From Streptomyces sp. NBC_01471 (GTDB lineage: Bacteria > Actinomycetota > Actinomycetes > Streptomycetales > Streptomycetaceae), in assembly GCF_041438865.1 (NCBI RefSeq), contig NZ_CP109450.1:7433501-7497500 (forward strand): a stretch of DNA of 64,000 nucleotides. Reading direction: 5' to 3'. Of this stretch, positions 7,585-16,271 are shown piece by piece (the first letter of the stretch is position 1; each line of letters starts with the position of its first letter). The position numbers and the translations under genes were made by a program. The notes under the pieces are model-generated. The model did no database searches, had not been told where the DNA came from, and saw nothing but the letters and a program-made list of their open reading frames with translations.

Positions 7585-7857
7585 GGGGATTCTCTCCTGG
7601 TGTGCGGGGGCGTCCCGGGACGACCGGTGGCGCCCGCGGTTCCTGCGTCTTTCGCTCTCCTTGGGAATACGCCCGGGACGGGTCATCCGGCTGACACGGA
7701 TCACCGGGAAAGGGGCGTGATGATCGTCACGGAACCGGAGGCCCCGGCAACCCGTCCCGGGTGCCACGACCGCGCGTCGGATCGGCGGAGGGCCCAATCC
7801 GGCACCCCGTCAGCTCCGAATGTCTGCCGTCAGTTCGCAGACGCCGGAGGAACGCCG

Positions 7858-8568
7858 ATGAGCACGCCCCACCCCACTGAGCTCTACGACTCCGAGGGCG
7901 ATCCGGTCGGCCCGGCCGGTCCCGTTCATCCGGCCGAGTCCGCCCGGCGGGGGCTGGCGCGCCACATCGCGCGAGCAGCCTGCGCCGCCGCACGCGCCGC
8001 CGCCTACGGAGGAGTCCAGGCCCGGGACAGCGCCGGGCGGACGGCTGGGGGCGCCGCCGCGGAGACCGCGAGAAGCACCACGGCGGGTCAGGCGGCGCTG
8101 CTCGCCCGGGACACGGCGCAGCTGGCCCTCGGCACGGCTGTCAACAACACGTCGTCCCGGCGTGATGAGTTCGCGGCGACCGCCAAGGACGCGGCCCGGG
8201 CGGCCCAGGCCGCCGTGGACCGCGACCCCGAGGGGCTCCATCCGGTCGCGAACATCCTGGCGGACGGGTACGAGGCGCTGGCGGGCTCGGTGCTCGGCAG
8301 CCGCGGTGCACGGCCCCCGACCCGCGAGGAGGAGGCCGCCATCCAGCGCGGGGAGGGCGAGCCGTACGACGATGTCTTCGTCCACCCGCAGGACTCGGCC
8401 GCGTACACGGAGCAGACCCGGGTCCGCCAGCCGAAGGACGGACGGTCCTACTGCCCCCTGCCGTTCCTGCTCTCCGAGGACGCCAGGCGCGCGTCCCCGA
8501 CAGGCGAACTCTTCGCACCCGGCGTCGGCCCGCACTGGCGGATCGCGTGGCGGCCGCTGTTCCCCTGA
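7858..8568 (+). CDS. Hypothetical Ala-rich protein
   Basis: A 236-residue protein starting MSTPHPTELYDSEGDPVGP; the ATG at 7858 is preceded by GGAGG at a good distance. Residues about 30-135 are Ala/Arg-rich and probably helical (RHIARAACAAARAAAYGG, ATAKDAARAAQAAVDRD). The C-terminal third is more ordinary, with DDVFVHPQDSAAYTEQTRV and a Trp-containing end. I do not recognise the family. The frame continues open to the left, antisense to the mannosyltransferase, but that extension is a shadow. It faces the minus-strand small gene at 8665. Confidence 0.6.
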   Translation: MSTPHPTELYDSEGDPVGPAGPVHPAESARRGLARHIARAACAAARAAAYGGVQARDSAGRTAGGAAAETARSTTAGQAALLARDTAQLALGTAVNNTSSRRDEFAATAKDAARAAQAAVDRDPEGLHPVANILADGYEALAGSVLGSRGARPPTREEEAAIQRGEGEPYDDVFVHPQDSAAYTEQTRVRQPKDGRSYCPLPFLLSEDARRASPTGELFAPGVGPHWRIAWRPLFP

Positions 8569-8664
8569 GCGCGTGGCGGGCGAGGGCTCAGGGCTCGCCC
8601 CGGTGGCCTGCCCGGAGCGCCACGGGGCCGGCGACGCCGCACCGGTGCTCCGGGAGGTGACAGG

Positions 8665-8877
8665 TCACGCCGCCGCGTACTGGTGGGCTCGCCCGCCCCG
8701 CCACTTCACCCACGCCTCGTCGTCCAGCAGGGTGTCCGCGTCCAGCAGTCCGGCCCGCCGCAGGAACTCGACGACGTCCGCGTCGTCGTGGGCCAGACCC
8801 GCGATCTCTCCTTGGATCGTCACCCGCCGTCCTCCGCTGGGGGAGGGCGGGTGCACCACTATCGGTGTGCTGTCCAT
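8665..8877 (-). CDS. Small conserved hypothetical protein
   Basis: A 70-residue protein on the minus strand (MDSTPIVVHPPSPSGGRR, then VTIQGEIAGLAHDDADVVEF and LRRAGLLDADTLLDDEAWVK). The pattern of a short beta-like N-terminus followed by an acidic helix recurs in short hypothetical proteins of Streptomyces, from memory. Codon bias favours this frame over the opposite-strand one. Function unknown. The downstream gap to 9152 (275 bp) shows no further gene or clear site. Confidence 0.65.
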   Translation of the reverse strand: MDSTPIVVHPPSPSGGRRVTIQGEIAGLAHDDADVVEFLRRAGLLDADTLLDDEAWVKWRGGRAHQYAAA

Positions 8878-9152
8878 GACCTCAGGGTGCGTCCGGCCGC
8901 CTGTTCCGGCACGCCGGGAGGGGGCGCGCTCCGGCGGGCCCGTAGCCCCGCCCGTGCCGGAAGAGCGCCGGGCCGGTGCGCGGACAGCGGGCCGTCACGC
9001 CCTTCCCACGGACCCGCCCGCAGCGGCTCCAGGGCTCCGCGCCCTTGGCCCATCAGGGTGACCGGGTGAGGCCCGGTGGCGCGGCCCGGCTCCCGTACTG
9101 CCCGGTCTGCCTAGCGTGAGGTGCCCGTCTTCCGCGACCCATGGAGTACGCC

Positions 9153-9707
9153 ATGACGATGCCCGCCCTCGCCGACCTGACCGGTGCGTATGTGCTCGAC
9201 CCGGCGCACACCCGGATCGGCTTCGTGGCCAGGCACGCGATGATCACGAAGGTCCGGGGCTCGTTCGGCGAGTTCGAGGGGACGCTTCAGCTGGACGGTG
9301 CCGACCCCGCCAACTCACGCGTCGCGGTCACCATCAAGACCGAGAGCATCGACACCGGCAACGAGCAGCGCGACGGACACCTGCGGACCAACGACTTTCT
9401 CGACGCACCGAGCTACCCGCAGATCACCTTCACCTCGACCGGGATCGAGCAGCTGGACGGCAGCCACTTCCGGCTGAACGGCGACCTGACGATCAAGGAC
9501 ACCAGCAAGCCGATCGGTATCGACTTCGAGCTCACCGGTACTGCCCAGGACCCGTTCGGCAACCAGCGGGTGGGTTTCGAGGGCGAGGTCGCGATCAGCC
9601 GCAAGGAGTACGGCATGACCTGGAACGCCACCCTCGAAGGGGGCGGTGTCCTCGTCGGCGACAAGGTGGTGCTGGAGTTCGACGTCTCGGCGATCAAGCA
9701 GAGCTGA
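9153..9707 (+). CDS. YceI family protein
   Basis: A 184-residue YceI-family protein with a lipocalin-like beta barrel thought to bind long isoprenoids. Diagnostic parts are YVLDPAHTRIGFVARHAMIT near the start, then FDxxxxxxSVVAVTIKTESIDTG-like wording seen here as RVAVTIKTESIDTGNEQRD, HLRTNDFLDAPSYPQITF, and the C-terminal EYGMTWNATLEGGGVLVGD. The ATG at 9153 has GGAG six bases upstream, so it is preferred to the ATG at 9141. There is no signal peptide, so it is cytoplasmic. In Streptomyces some YceI proteins are linked to stress or polyprenyl metabolism; here the context gives no clue. Confidence 0.93.
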   Translation: MTMPALADLTGAYVLDPAHTRIGFVARHAMITKVRGSFGEFEGTLQLDGADPANSRVAVTIKTESIDTGNEQRDGHLRTNDFLDAPSYPQITFTSTGIEQLDGSHFRLNGDLTIKDTSKPIGIDFELTGTAQDPFGNQRVGFEGEVAISRKEYGMTWNATLEGGGVLVGDKVVLEFDVSAIKQS

Positions 9708-9843
9708 GCGCCGGCCGTCTCCGGTACGGGCTGTCCGCGGCGCGGCCGTCCAGGTCGCCGGCAGGCTGGACCACCGGCCGGACCGAAGGCCCAGCCACCC
9801 GAAGCGCGGGCGCGGGCGTGGGCCGGGTGAGGTAGGCAGGAGT

Positions 9844-10974
9844 ATGAGTTCGCTGCGCTTTCTGCACTCGCTCCAGGAGCCGCGAAGGCATCCGAAGGCG
9901 CTCATGGCGGCGCCGTTCGCTCTGATCGCCGCCGTCACGGTGGTGGACGTCCTCACCCCGCCGGCTGTGCATCTCGGACCCTTCCTGGTGGCGGCGCCGG
10001 CCATGACGGCGTCGTTCGCCGGTCCCCGCACCACCGCGTTCGTCGGTGCGGTCGCCCTCGCGGCTGATGCGTTCGTGGCCGGTTCGCGGGCGAGCGTCAC
10101 CGACCTCAACCACACCTATCAGCTCGCCGCGCTCTTCCTGATCTCCGTCTTCGTCACCTTCTTCGCGTATCTGAGGGTGCGGCACGAAAGCGAGATGACC
10201 CACCTGCGCTGGGTGGCGCGCGCTGTGCAGCGCGTGGTGATGAGGCCGCTGCCGGAACGGAGCGGGCCGCTGCGGATCGCCTCGGTCTATCTGGCAGCGG
10301 AGGAGGAGGCGCAGCTCGGCGGCGATCTGTACGCGGTGACGCGCACGGCGGACGGGACCACCCGCGTGATCATCGGTGACGTACGCGGCAAGGGACTCGA
10401 CGCCATGGGCGAGGCGGCCGGCGTCCTCGGAGCCTTCCGGGCACTGGCCCACCATGATCCCGGACTGTCCGAAGCGGTAGACCAGTTGGAGGCCGGTGTC
10501 GCGGCCGACCGGAGTGACACGGCCGGGGCGCAGGGGGCCCGTGAAGACAGCGGGGAGGCCTTCGTCACCGCCGCAGTGCTCGACATCCCCGACACCGACC
10601 CGCAACTTCAGCTGGTCAGCTGCGGTCATCCGCCGCCGCTGGTCGTGCGCGCCGGGCGGGTGCACACCCTGGAGGTACGGGAGCCCGCGCCGCCCCTGGG
10701 GCTCGGCCGCCTGATCAGCGGCAGCGTGTTCACCGCGGAGACGTTCGACTTCGGTGTCGGCGACATCCTGCTCCTGTACACCGACGGCGTCATCGAGGCC
10801 CGGGACGCCGGAGGCCGCTTCTATCCGCTGCCCGACCGGATCGCGTCGTGGGGCACCGGCGGCCCGGACGCGCTGCTCGAACGGCTCTGCGCCGACCTGT
10901 TGCGGCATGCCGGCGGCAGCCTGGGCGACGACGCGGCGATGGTCGCCATCGAGCGGCTGCCGACCGGCGGTTGA
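9844..10974 (+). CDS. Membrane-anchored PP2C/SpoIIE-type serine phosphatase
   Basis: A 376-residue protein. Residues about 20-115 hold three or four hydrophobic helices (AAPFALIAAVTVVDVL, LAALFLISVFVTFFAYL). The rest is a SpoIIE-like PP2C domain with the metal-binding motifs GGDLYAV, VIIGDVRGKGLDAM, VSCGHPPPLVV, LLLYTDGVIEARD and GDDAAMVAI. These bind two divalent cations and dephosphorylate Ser/Thr proteins, often anti-sigma-factor antagonists. The ATG at 9844 follows an AGGAG-rich stretch. No PAS or kinase domain is present, so input probably comes through the membrane segment. Substrate unknown. Confidence 0.88.
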   Translation: MSSLRFLHSLQEPRRHPKALMAAPFALIAAVTVVDVLTPPAVHLGPFLVAAPAMTASFAGPRTTAFVGAVALAADAFVAGSRASVTDLNHTYQLAALFLISVFVTFFAYLRVRHESEMTHLRWVARAVQRVVMRPLPERSGPLRIASVYLAAEEEAQLGGDLYAVTRTADGTTRVIIGDVRGKGLDAMGEAAGVLGAFRALAHHDPGLSEAVDQLEAGVAADRSDTAGAQGAREDSGEAFVTAAVLDIPDTDPQLQLVSCGHPPPLVVRAGRVHTLEVREPAPPLGLGRLISGSVFTAETFDFGVGDILLLYTDGVIEARDAGGRFYPLPDRIASWGTGGPDALLERLCADLLRHAGGSLGDDAAMVAIERLPTGG

Positions 10975-11011
10975 GCGGTCAGCCTGTCGCTGTCCCCGGC
11001 CTGCTCCTGCT

Positions 11012-11053
11012 TGGTCCAGACCTATTGACCGAAGGTCTGGACCACCTTAAATT
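11012..11053 (+). promoter_or_regulatory. Chitinase promoter with paired DasR-like 12-mers
   Basis: TGGTCCAGACCT at 11012-11023 occurs again as its exact reverse complement at 11033-11044. Each differs at two positions from the dre core TGGTCTAGACCA bound by DasR and resembles the 12-bp repeat known from Streptomyces chitinase promoters. A -35-like TTGACC (11025-11030) and a -10-like TAAATT (11048-11053), 17 bp apart, lie within or next to the pair, so a bound repressor would block the promoter. Confidence 0.75.
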
Positions 11054-11134
11054 GTCAGGTCCGTGACACCCGGTTATGTGACAGGACGTGACGCTCATGC
11101 TCCGTCGGTCCGCCGGGCCAGGAAGGGACACGAC

Positions 11135-12190
11135 ATGATCGGTCGGACGGTACGTCTTCTGGGGGTCGGTCTCGCGACGGCTGCTGTCGTGCAGATGCTG
11201 GTCGCTGCCGCCCCCGGCGGTGCGCGGGCCAGTGACACCTGCGCGGTCAAGTCGAAGCCCGCGGGCAAGGTGCTCCAGGGCTACTGGGAGAACTGGGACG
11301 GGGCAGCCAACGGTGTGCACCCGCCGCTCGGCTGGATCCCGATCACCGACCCCCGTATCCCCGCCCACGGATACAACGTGATCAACGCGGCCTTCCCGGT
11401 CATCCGCTCGGACGGCACCGCCCTCTGGGAGGACGGGATGGACTCGACGGTGAAGGTCCCGACCCCGGCCGAGATGTGCCAGGCCAAAGCCTCCGGCCTC
11501 ACGACACTGATGTCCATCGGCGGCGCGACCGCGGGCATCGACCTCAGTTCCACCGCGGTCGCCGACCGGTTCGTGGACACCGTCGTGCCGATCCTGAAGC
11601 AGTACAACTTCGACGGCATCGACATCGACATCGAGACCGGACTCACCGGCAGCGGCAACATCAACCAGCTCTCCGCCTCCCAGTCCAACCTCATCCGCAT
11701 CATCGACGGCGTGCTCGCCCGGATGCCGTCGAACTTCGGTCTGACGATGGCGCCCGAGACGGCGTACGTCACCGGGGGCAGTGTCACCTACGGCTCGATC
11801 TGGGGCGCGTATCTGCCCATCGTGAAGAAGTACGCGGACAACGGCCGGCTCTGGTGGCTGAACATGCAGTACTACAACGGCAGCATGTACGGCTGCTCCG
11901 GCGACTCGTACTCCGCTGGGACGGTCGCAGGCTTCACCGCGCAGACGGACTGCCTGAACAAGGGGCTCGTCGTCCAGGGCACCACGGTCAAGGTCCCCTA
12001 CGACAAGCAGGTGCCGGGACTGCCCGCGCAGCCGGGTGCGGGCGGCGGGTACATGACGACCGGGCAGGTCGCGCAGGCGTGGAACACGTATGGCAACAGC
12101 CTCAAGGGCCTCATGACCTGGTCGCTCAACTGGGACGGCGCCAAGAACTGGACGTTCGGCGACAACGTCAAGTCCCTGCAAGCTCGTTGA
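11135..12190 (+). CDS. Secreted GH18 chitinase
   Basis: A 351-residue secreted glycoside hydrolase family 18 enzyme that cuts chitin. A signal peptide covers about residues 1-33 (MIGRTVRLLGVGLATAAVV, cleavage near ARA-S). The GH18 barrel carries TLMSIGGAT and the catalytic DxxDxDxE motif as D160, D163, D165 and the acid E167 (FDGIDIDIE), plus MQYYN and MTWSLNWD near the end. There is no separate chitin-binding domain, so it is a catalytic-domain-only enzyme. GGAAGGGA lies six bases before the ATG. The upstream paired 12-mers suggest induction by chitin breakdown products through DasR. Confidence 0.95.
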   Translation: MIGRTVRLLGVGLATAAVVQMLVAAAPGGARASDTCAVKSKPAGKVLQGYWENWDGAANGVHPPLGWIPITDPRIPAHGYNVINAAFPVIRSDGTALWEDGMDSTVKVPTPAEMCQAKASGLTTLMSIGGATAGIDLSSTAVADRFVDTVVPILKQYNFDGIDIDIETGLTGSGNINQLSASQSNLIRIIDGVLARMPSNFGLTMAPETAYVTGGSVTYGSIWGAYLPIVKKYADNGRLWWLNMQYYNGSMYGCSGDSYSAGTVAGFTAQTDCLNKGLVVQGTTVKVPYDKQVPGLPAQPGAGGGYMTTGQVAQAWNTYGNSLKGLMTWSLNWDGAKNWTFGDNVKSLQAR

Positions 12191-12209
12191 TGCCCGACGC
12201 CCCCATGAC

Positions 12210-12268
12210 GGCCGGGGCACCCCCGGTACGGCCCGCCGGTGGCTGGGCCAGATGGCGGTGCCCCGGCC
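12210..12268 (+). terminator. Possible long-loop terminator after the chitinase
   Basis: A 12-bp perfect inverted repeat (12210-12221 with 12257-12268) surrounds a GC-rich 35-base loop that can itself fold. It starts 20 bp after the chitinase stop codon. The long loop lowers confidence. Confidence 0.4.
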
Positions 12269-12403
12269 GGTGACGGCGCGCGTCCCGGTCGGACCGGTGC
12301 TCGAATGAGGCGTATCAGCCGCTCATGCCCCGCACGGCCTCCGCCCAGTGGCACGGGGTGGCCGTGTGGCATCAAGTGGGAGCAGAAAGGGTGTGAAGGA
12401 CGG

Positions 12404-12973
12404 ATGCAGTCGAGCACCGGAGGGACCGCGCCGCGAGTCCCGTCAGGCAAGGCGCCCGTGTGGTCGACCGTGACCCTGCGGGTCAACGGAACGTCCCACA
12501 CCCTGGACCTGGACCACCGCACCACGGTCCTGGACGCCCTCCGCGAGAAGATCGGGCTCACGGGTGCGAAAAAAGGCTGCGACCACGGACAGTGCGGCGC
12601 GTGCACGGTCCTGGCCGACGGACGCCGGGTCAACAGCTGTCTCCTGCTGGCCGTCGCCCATCAGGACACCCGCATCACCACCATCGAGGGGCTCGGTGAG
12701 GCCGGCTCCCCGCACCCCGTGCAGGAAGCCTTCCTGGACCGGGACGGATTCCAGTGCGGATACTGCACTCCGGGGCAGATCTGCTCGGCGGTCGGCCTGC
12801 TGGCCGAAGCCGCCGCAGGGCACCCCTCCCACGCCACGGCTGCGGGCGCCCTCGCCGACGAGGGCCCTGCCGAACTCACCCCCGCCGAGATCCGTGAGCG
12901 TATGAGCGGCAATCTGTGCCGGTGCGGCGCCTACCCCCGCATCGTCGAAGCCGTCGGGGACGTGAGCGCGTGA
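12404..12973 (+). CDS. Molybdenum hydroxylase [2Fe-2S] subunit (PaoA/YagT-like)
   Basis: A 189-residue small subunit of a xanthine-dehydrogenase-family enzyme that carries two [2Fe-2S] clusters. The plant-ferredoxin-like site is GCDHGQCGACTV plus the later NSC. The second site is CGYCTPGQICS with CRCGAYP in the C-terminal helical domain. The frame is open upstream, but the ATG at 12404 follows GAAGGA and begins the conserved region after a short Ser/Pro tail. No Tat signal is visible, unlike E. coli PaoA, so the enzyme is probably cytoplasmic. It is the first gene of a three-gene operon with overlapping stop and start to the next gene. Confidence 0.93.
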   Translation: MQSSTGGTAPRVPSGKAPVWSTVTLRVNGTSHTLDLDHRTTVLDALREKIGLTGAKKGCDHGQCGACTVLADGRRVNSCLLLAVAHQDTRITTIEGLGEAGSPHPVQEAFLDRDGFQCGYCTPGQICSAVGLLAEAAAGHPSHATAAGALADEGPAELTPAEIRERMSGNLCRCGAYPRIVEAVGDVSA

Positions 12974-13959
12974 AGTCGTTCGGGTACGTCAAGGCCCGTA
13001 CCACCGAGGACGCCGTCCACAGCTTCGTCTCGCTGCCGGACGCCCGCTTCCTCGGCGGCGGCACCAACCTCGTCGACCTCATGAAACTCGGTGTCGAAGC
13101 CCCCGGCACCCTCATCGACGTCAGCGCACTGCCCCTCGACACCATCAGTGAACTGCCCGGCGGCGGGCTCCGCGTCGGGGCGACCGTACGCAACAGTGAT
13201 CTCGCCGCCCACCCGGCCGTACGCCGGGGCTGGCCCGTGCTGTCCCAGGCTCTGCTGTCGGGCGCGTCGGGCCAGCTCCGCAATGTGGCCACCACCGGGG
13301 GCAACCTCCTTCAGCGCACACGCTGCCCGTACTTCCAGGACACCGGGCAGCCCTGCAACAAGCGCGAACCGGGCTCCGGCTGTGCGGCCGTCGAGGGGGT
13401 CAACCGGGACCACGCGGTCCTCGGCCACTCCGCGCACTGTGTGGCCACCCATCCCTCCGACATGGCGGTGGCCCTGGCGGCCCTCGACGCCGAAGTCGAA
13501 CTCGTCGGCCCCGGTGGCCAACGGACCCTGCCCGTGGCCGACTTCCACCGGCTTCCCGGGGACCGCCCCGAGCAGGACACCGTCATCCGGCCGGGGGAGC
13601 TGATCACCTCGGTGCTGATTCCCGCGTCGTCCGCCGGCATGCCCTCCGCCTACCGCAAGGTGCGCGACCGCGCCTCCTACGCGTTCGCGCTCGTCTCCGT
13701 CGCGGCCGTCCTGGCAGTCGGTGACGACGGCCTGATCCGGTACGCGCGCCTCGGCTTCGGCGGTGTCGCGCACAAACCCTGGCGTGCGGTGGCCGCGGAG
13801 TCGCTCCTCATCGGAGGGCCGGCCGGGGAGGACACCTACCGGCGGGCGGTCGAGGCCGAGATGTCACATGCCGCACCGCTGTCCGGCAACGCGTTCAAGG
13901 TGAAGCTCGCCCGCGATCTGGCCGTCGACACCCTGGTCCGTCTCGCGGACCGCGGCTGA
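12970..13959 (+). CDS. Molybdenum hydroxylase FAD subunit with extra Fe-S motif (PaoB/YagS-like)
   Basis: A 329-residue medium subunit that binds FAD and passes electrons out of the complex. The FAD motifs are ARFLGGGTNLVDLMK and VATTGGNLLQRTRCPY. The insert that starts there holds Cys residues (TRCPYF, QPCNKR, GSGCAAV) as in E. coli PaoB, where they bind an additional [4Fe-4S] cluster; this places it in the PaoABC branch rather than the xanthine dehydrogenase branch. The GTG start at 12970 overlaps the stop of the small subunit gene by 4 bp. The C-terminal domain (GFGGVAHKPWRA) is typical of CODH FAD subunits. Confidence 0.93.
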   Translation: MKSFGYVKARTTEDAVHSFVSLPDARFLGGGTNLVDLMKLGVEAPGTLIDVSALPLDTISELPGGGLRVGATVRNSDLAAHPAVRRGWPVLSQALLSGASGQLRNVATTGGNLLQRTRCPYFQDTGQPCNKREPGSGCAAVEGVNRDHAVLGHSAHCVATHPSDMAVALAALDAEVELVGPGGQRTLPVADFHRLPGDRPEQDTVIRPGELITSVLIPASSAGMPSAYRKVRDRASYAFALVSVAAVLAVGDDGLIRYARLGFGGVAHKPWRAVAAESLLIGGPAGEDTYRRAVEAEMSHAAPLSGNAFKVKLARDLAVDTLVRLADRG

Positions 13960-13976
13960 GGAAGAGAGCACCCCCT

Positions 13977-16085
13977 GTGAATCAGCAACCGCCCGCGACC
14001 GGTGCCCCCGTCCGCCGCCGGGAAGGACGGGCGAAGGTCACCGGCACGGCCTCCTATGCGGCCGAACACCGCACGTCCGGCCGCGTCCACGCCTGGCCGG
14101 TCCCCGCCGCGATCGCGTCCGGCCGGGTCAGAGCCGTACACACCGGGGAGGCGCTGGCGCTGCCCGGCACCATCGCCGTACTCACCGCGGACAACGCGCC
14201 CCGGCTGGGAGCCACCGACGACCCGACCCTCGGCGTCCTCCAGAACGACCGGGTTCCGCACCACGGCTGGCACGTCGCCCTCGCCGTGGCCGAGACCCTC
14301 GAAGCGGCCCGTGCCGCGGCCCAGGCCGTGCGGGTGGAGTACGAGAGCGACCCCCACGACTCGGTCCTGAACGCCGGCGACCCCGCGATCTACGCGCCGG
14401 AATCCGCCAACGGAGGCCACCCCGCCGACCGGGAACGCGGTGACTTCGCCGCCGCTCACGCCCGGGCGCCCGTCCGCGTCGATGTCTCGTACGCCGTGTC
14501 CCCGCTCCACAACCACCCGATGGAGCCCCATGCCAGCACCGCCGAGTGGACCGGCGGACATCTGACCGTGCACGACTCCAGCCAGGGTGCGACGGCGGTC
14601 CGACAGGCCCTCTCCACGCTCTTCGGAATGCCGGAGAGCGACATCACCGTCGTCTCCGAACACGTCGGCGGCGGATTCGGCTCCAAGGGCACCCCGCGCC
14701 CCCACGTGGTGCTCGCCGTCATGGCCGCCCTGCACACCGGCCGCCCCGTGACCCTCTCGCTCCCGCGGCGGCAGATGGCCGAGGCCGTCGGCCACCGTGC
14801 CCCCACGCTGCACCACGTCCGGCTGGGGGCGGGCGACGACGGTGTCATCACCGCTCTGGCGCACGAAGTGATCACCCACACTTCGCGGATCAAGGAATTC
14901 GTGGAGCAGGCCGCCGTCCCCGCACGGGTCATGTACCACTCGCCGCACAGCCTGACGACTCATCGCGTCGCGGCCCTGGACGTCCCCAGCCCCTCCTGGA
15001 TGCGGGCCCCCGGCGAGGCTCCGGGGATGTACGCGCTGGAGTCCGCGATGGACGAACTCGCCGTCGCCACCGGCCTGGACCCGGTGGAACTGCGGCTGCG
15101 GAACGAACCGGACACCGAGCCGGACAGCGGGCTGCCGTTCAGCAGCCGCCATCTCACCGACTGCCTGAAGGAGGGAGCGCGGCGCTTCGGCTGGAGCGGC
15201 CGGGATCCGCGCCCCGGAGTCCGGCGCGAAGGCGGGCTCCTCGTCGGAACCGGTGTCGCCGCCGCGACCTACCCCGTTCTCGTCTCCCCGTCCGAGGCCA
15301 CCGCCCACGCGGCTCCCGACGGCACCTTCCGGGTACGGATCAACGCCACCGACATCGGGACGGGAGCCCGTACGGTCCTCGCTCAGATCGCCGCCGATGT
15401 GCTGGACGTACCGCTGGACCGCGTGGCGGTCGACATCGGCAACAGCGATCTGCCCAGCGCCCCGCTCGCGGGCGGCTCCTCGGGCACCGCGTCCTGGGGC
15501 TGGGCGGTCCACGAGGCGTGCACCTCGCTCGGCGAGCTGCTCGTCGAACACGCCGGAGCACTCCCGCCCGAGGGCCTGCACACCGCCGCCGACACCAGTG
15601 GGCAGGCCGGAGAACCGGTGCCCTACGCCCGGCACGCCTTCGGGGCCCACTTCGCGGAGGTGGAGGTCGACAAGGTGACCGGTGAGGTCCGTGTCCGGCG
15701 GATGCTGGGCGTGTACGCGGCCGGACGCATCCTCAACTCCCGTACGGCGAGGGCACAGTTCATCGGCGGCATGGTGATGGGCATCGGGATGGCTCTCACC
15801 GAGGGCAGTACGGTCGACCCCGCCTCCGGTGCCTTCGTGGAGAGCGATCTGGCCTCGTACCACGTCCCGGTCTGCGCGGACGTCCGGAACATCGAGGCGC
15901 ACTGGATCGACGAGGTGGACGAGCACCTCAACCCGATGGGCAGCAAGGGAATCGGCGAGATCGGCATCGTCGGTACGGCCGCCGCGATCGGCAACGCCTT
16001 CCACCATGCCACCGGTGTCCGGCTGCGCTCGCTTCCGCTCACGGTCGACAAGGTGCTGGAGGCGATGGACCGCCCCCAGGAGTGA
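13977..16085 (+). CDS. Molybdenum hydroxylase catalytic subunit (PaoC/YagR-like)
   Basis: A 702-residue molybdopterin-binding large subunit that would oxidise an aldehyde or N-heterocycle with water as oxygen donor. N-terminal motifs are REGRAKVTGTASYAAE and LHNHPMEPHA. The Mo-cofactor loop is EHVGGGFGSKG, and the catalytic glutamate is E661 in MGSKGIGEIGIVG. The GTG start lies 17 bp after the FAD subunit gene, in the operon order small-medium-large. It is about 30 residues shorter than typical E. coli PaoC, within family range. No MocA/XdhC-type chaperone gene follows. Substrate cannot be told from sequence; an aldehyde is likeliest by PaoC similarity. Confidence 0.92.
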   Translation: MNQQPPATGAPVRRREGRAKVTGTASYAAEHRTSGRVHAWPVPAAIASGRVRAVHTGEALALPGTIAVLTADNAPRLGATDDPTLGVLQNDRVPHHGWHVALAVAETLEAARAAAQAVRVEYESDPHDSVLNAGDPAIYAPESANGGHPADRERGDFAAAHARAPVRVDVSYAVSPLHNHPMEPHASTAEWTGGHLTVHDSSQGATAVRQALSTLFGMPESDITVVSEHVGGGFGSKGTPRPHVVLAVMAALHTGRPVTLSLPRRQMAEAVGHRAPTLHHVRLGAGDDGVITALAHEVITHTSRIKEFVEQAAVPARVMYHSPHSLTTHRVAALDVPSPSWMRAPGEAPGMYALESAMDELAVATGLDPVELRLRNEPDTEPDSGLPFSSRHLTDCLKEGARRFGWSGRDPRPGVRREGGLLVGTGVAAATYPVLVSPSEATAHAAPDGTFRVRINATDIGTGARTVLAQIAADVLDVPLDRVAVDIGNSDLPSAPLAGGSSGTASWGWAVHEACTSLGELLVEHAGALPPEGLHTAADTSGQAGEPVPYARHAFGAHFAEVEVDKVTGEVRVRRMLGVYAAGRILNSRTARAQFIGGMVMGIGMALTEGSTVDPASGAFVESDLASYHVPVCADVRNIEAHWIDEVDEHLNPMGSKGIGEIGIVGTAAAIGNAFHHATGVRLRSLPLTVDKVLEAMDRPQE

Positions 16086-16111
16086 CGGGCTCGGTGCGGG
16101 CAGACGTCCGC

Positions 16112-16142
16112 ATCAACTCCCTCTTCGTGAGGTTTTGTTGAT
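16112..16142 (+). terminator. Hairpin after the molybdenum hydroxylase operon
   Basis: An outer ATCAAC/GTTGAT stem and inner CCTC/GAGG stem around TTCGT, with a TTTT stretch on the right side, start 26 bp after the large-subunit stop. The internal mismatch makes it weaker than the other terminators of the window. Confidence 0.45.
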
Positions 16143-16271
16143 GCTCCAGGCCGTTATTCGGGCGGAGCAGCCGCGGTGGGGCGCGTACCGCCGCGGACGG
16201 TACGGGTTCGCCGCCGGGGCTGCCTCCGTGGTGGAATCGCCTTCCTCTTTCCCCAGCGCGAAAGCCCCGAC

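Noticed and set aside
6121..7857. Long plus-strand frame running into the hypothetical gene at 7858
   Set aside because: It is antisense to the mannosyltransferase and changes composition at 7858, where a ribosome binding site and ATG mark the true start.
13836..16007. A 723-codon minus-strand open frame opposite the molybdenum hydroxylase large subunit
   Set aside because: The plus-strand protein carries catalytic motifs and operon overlaps; the minus frame is Gly/Arg/His-rich without recognisable domains.
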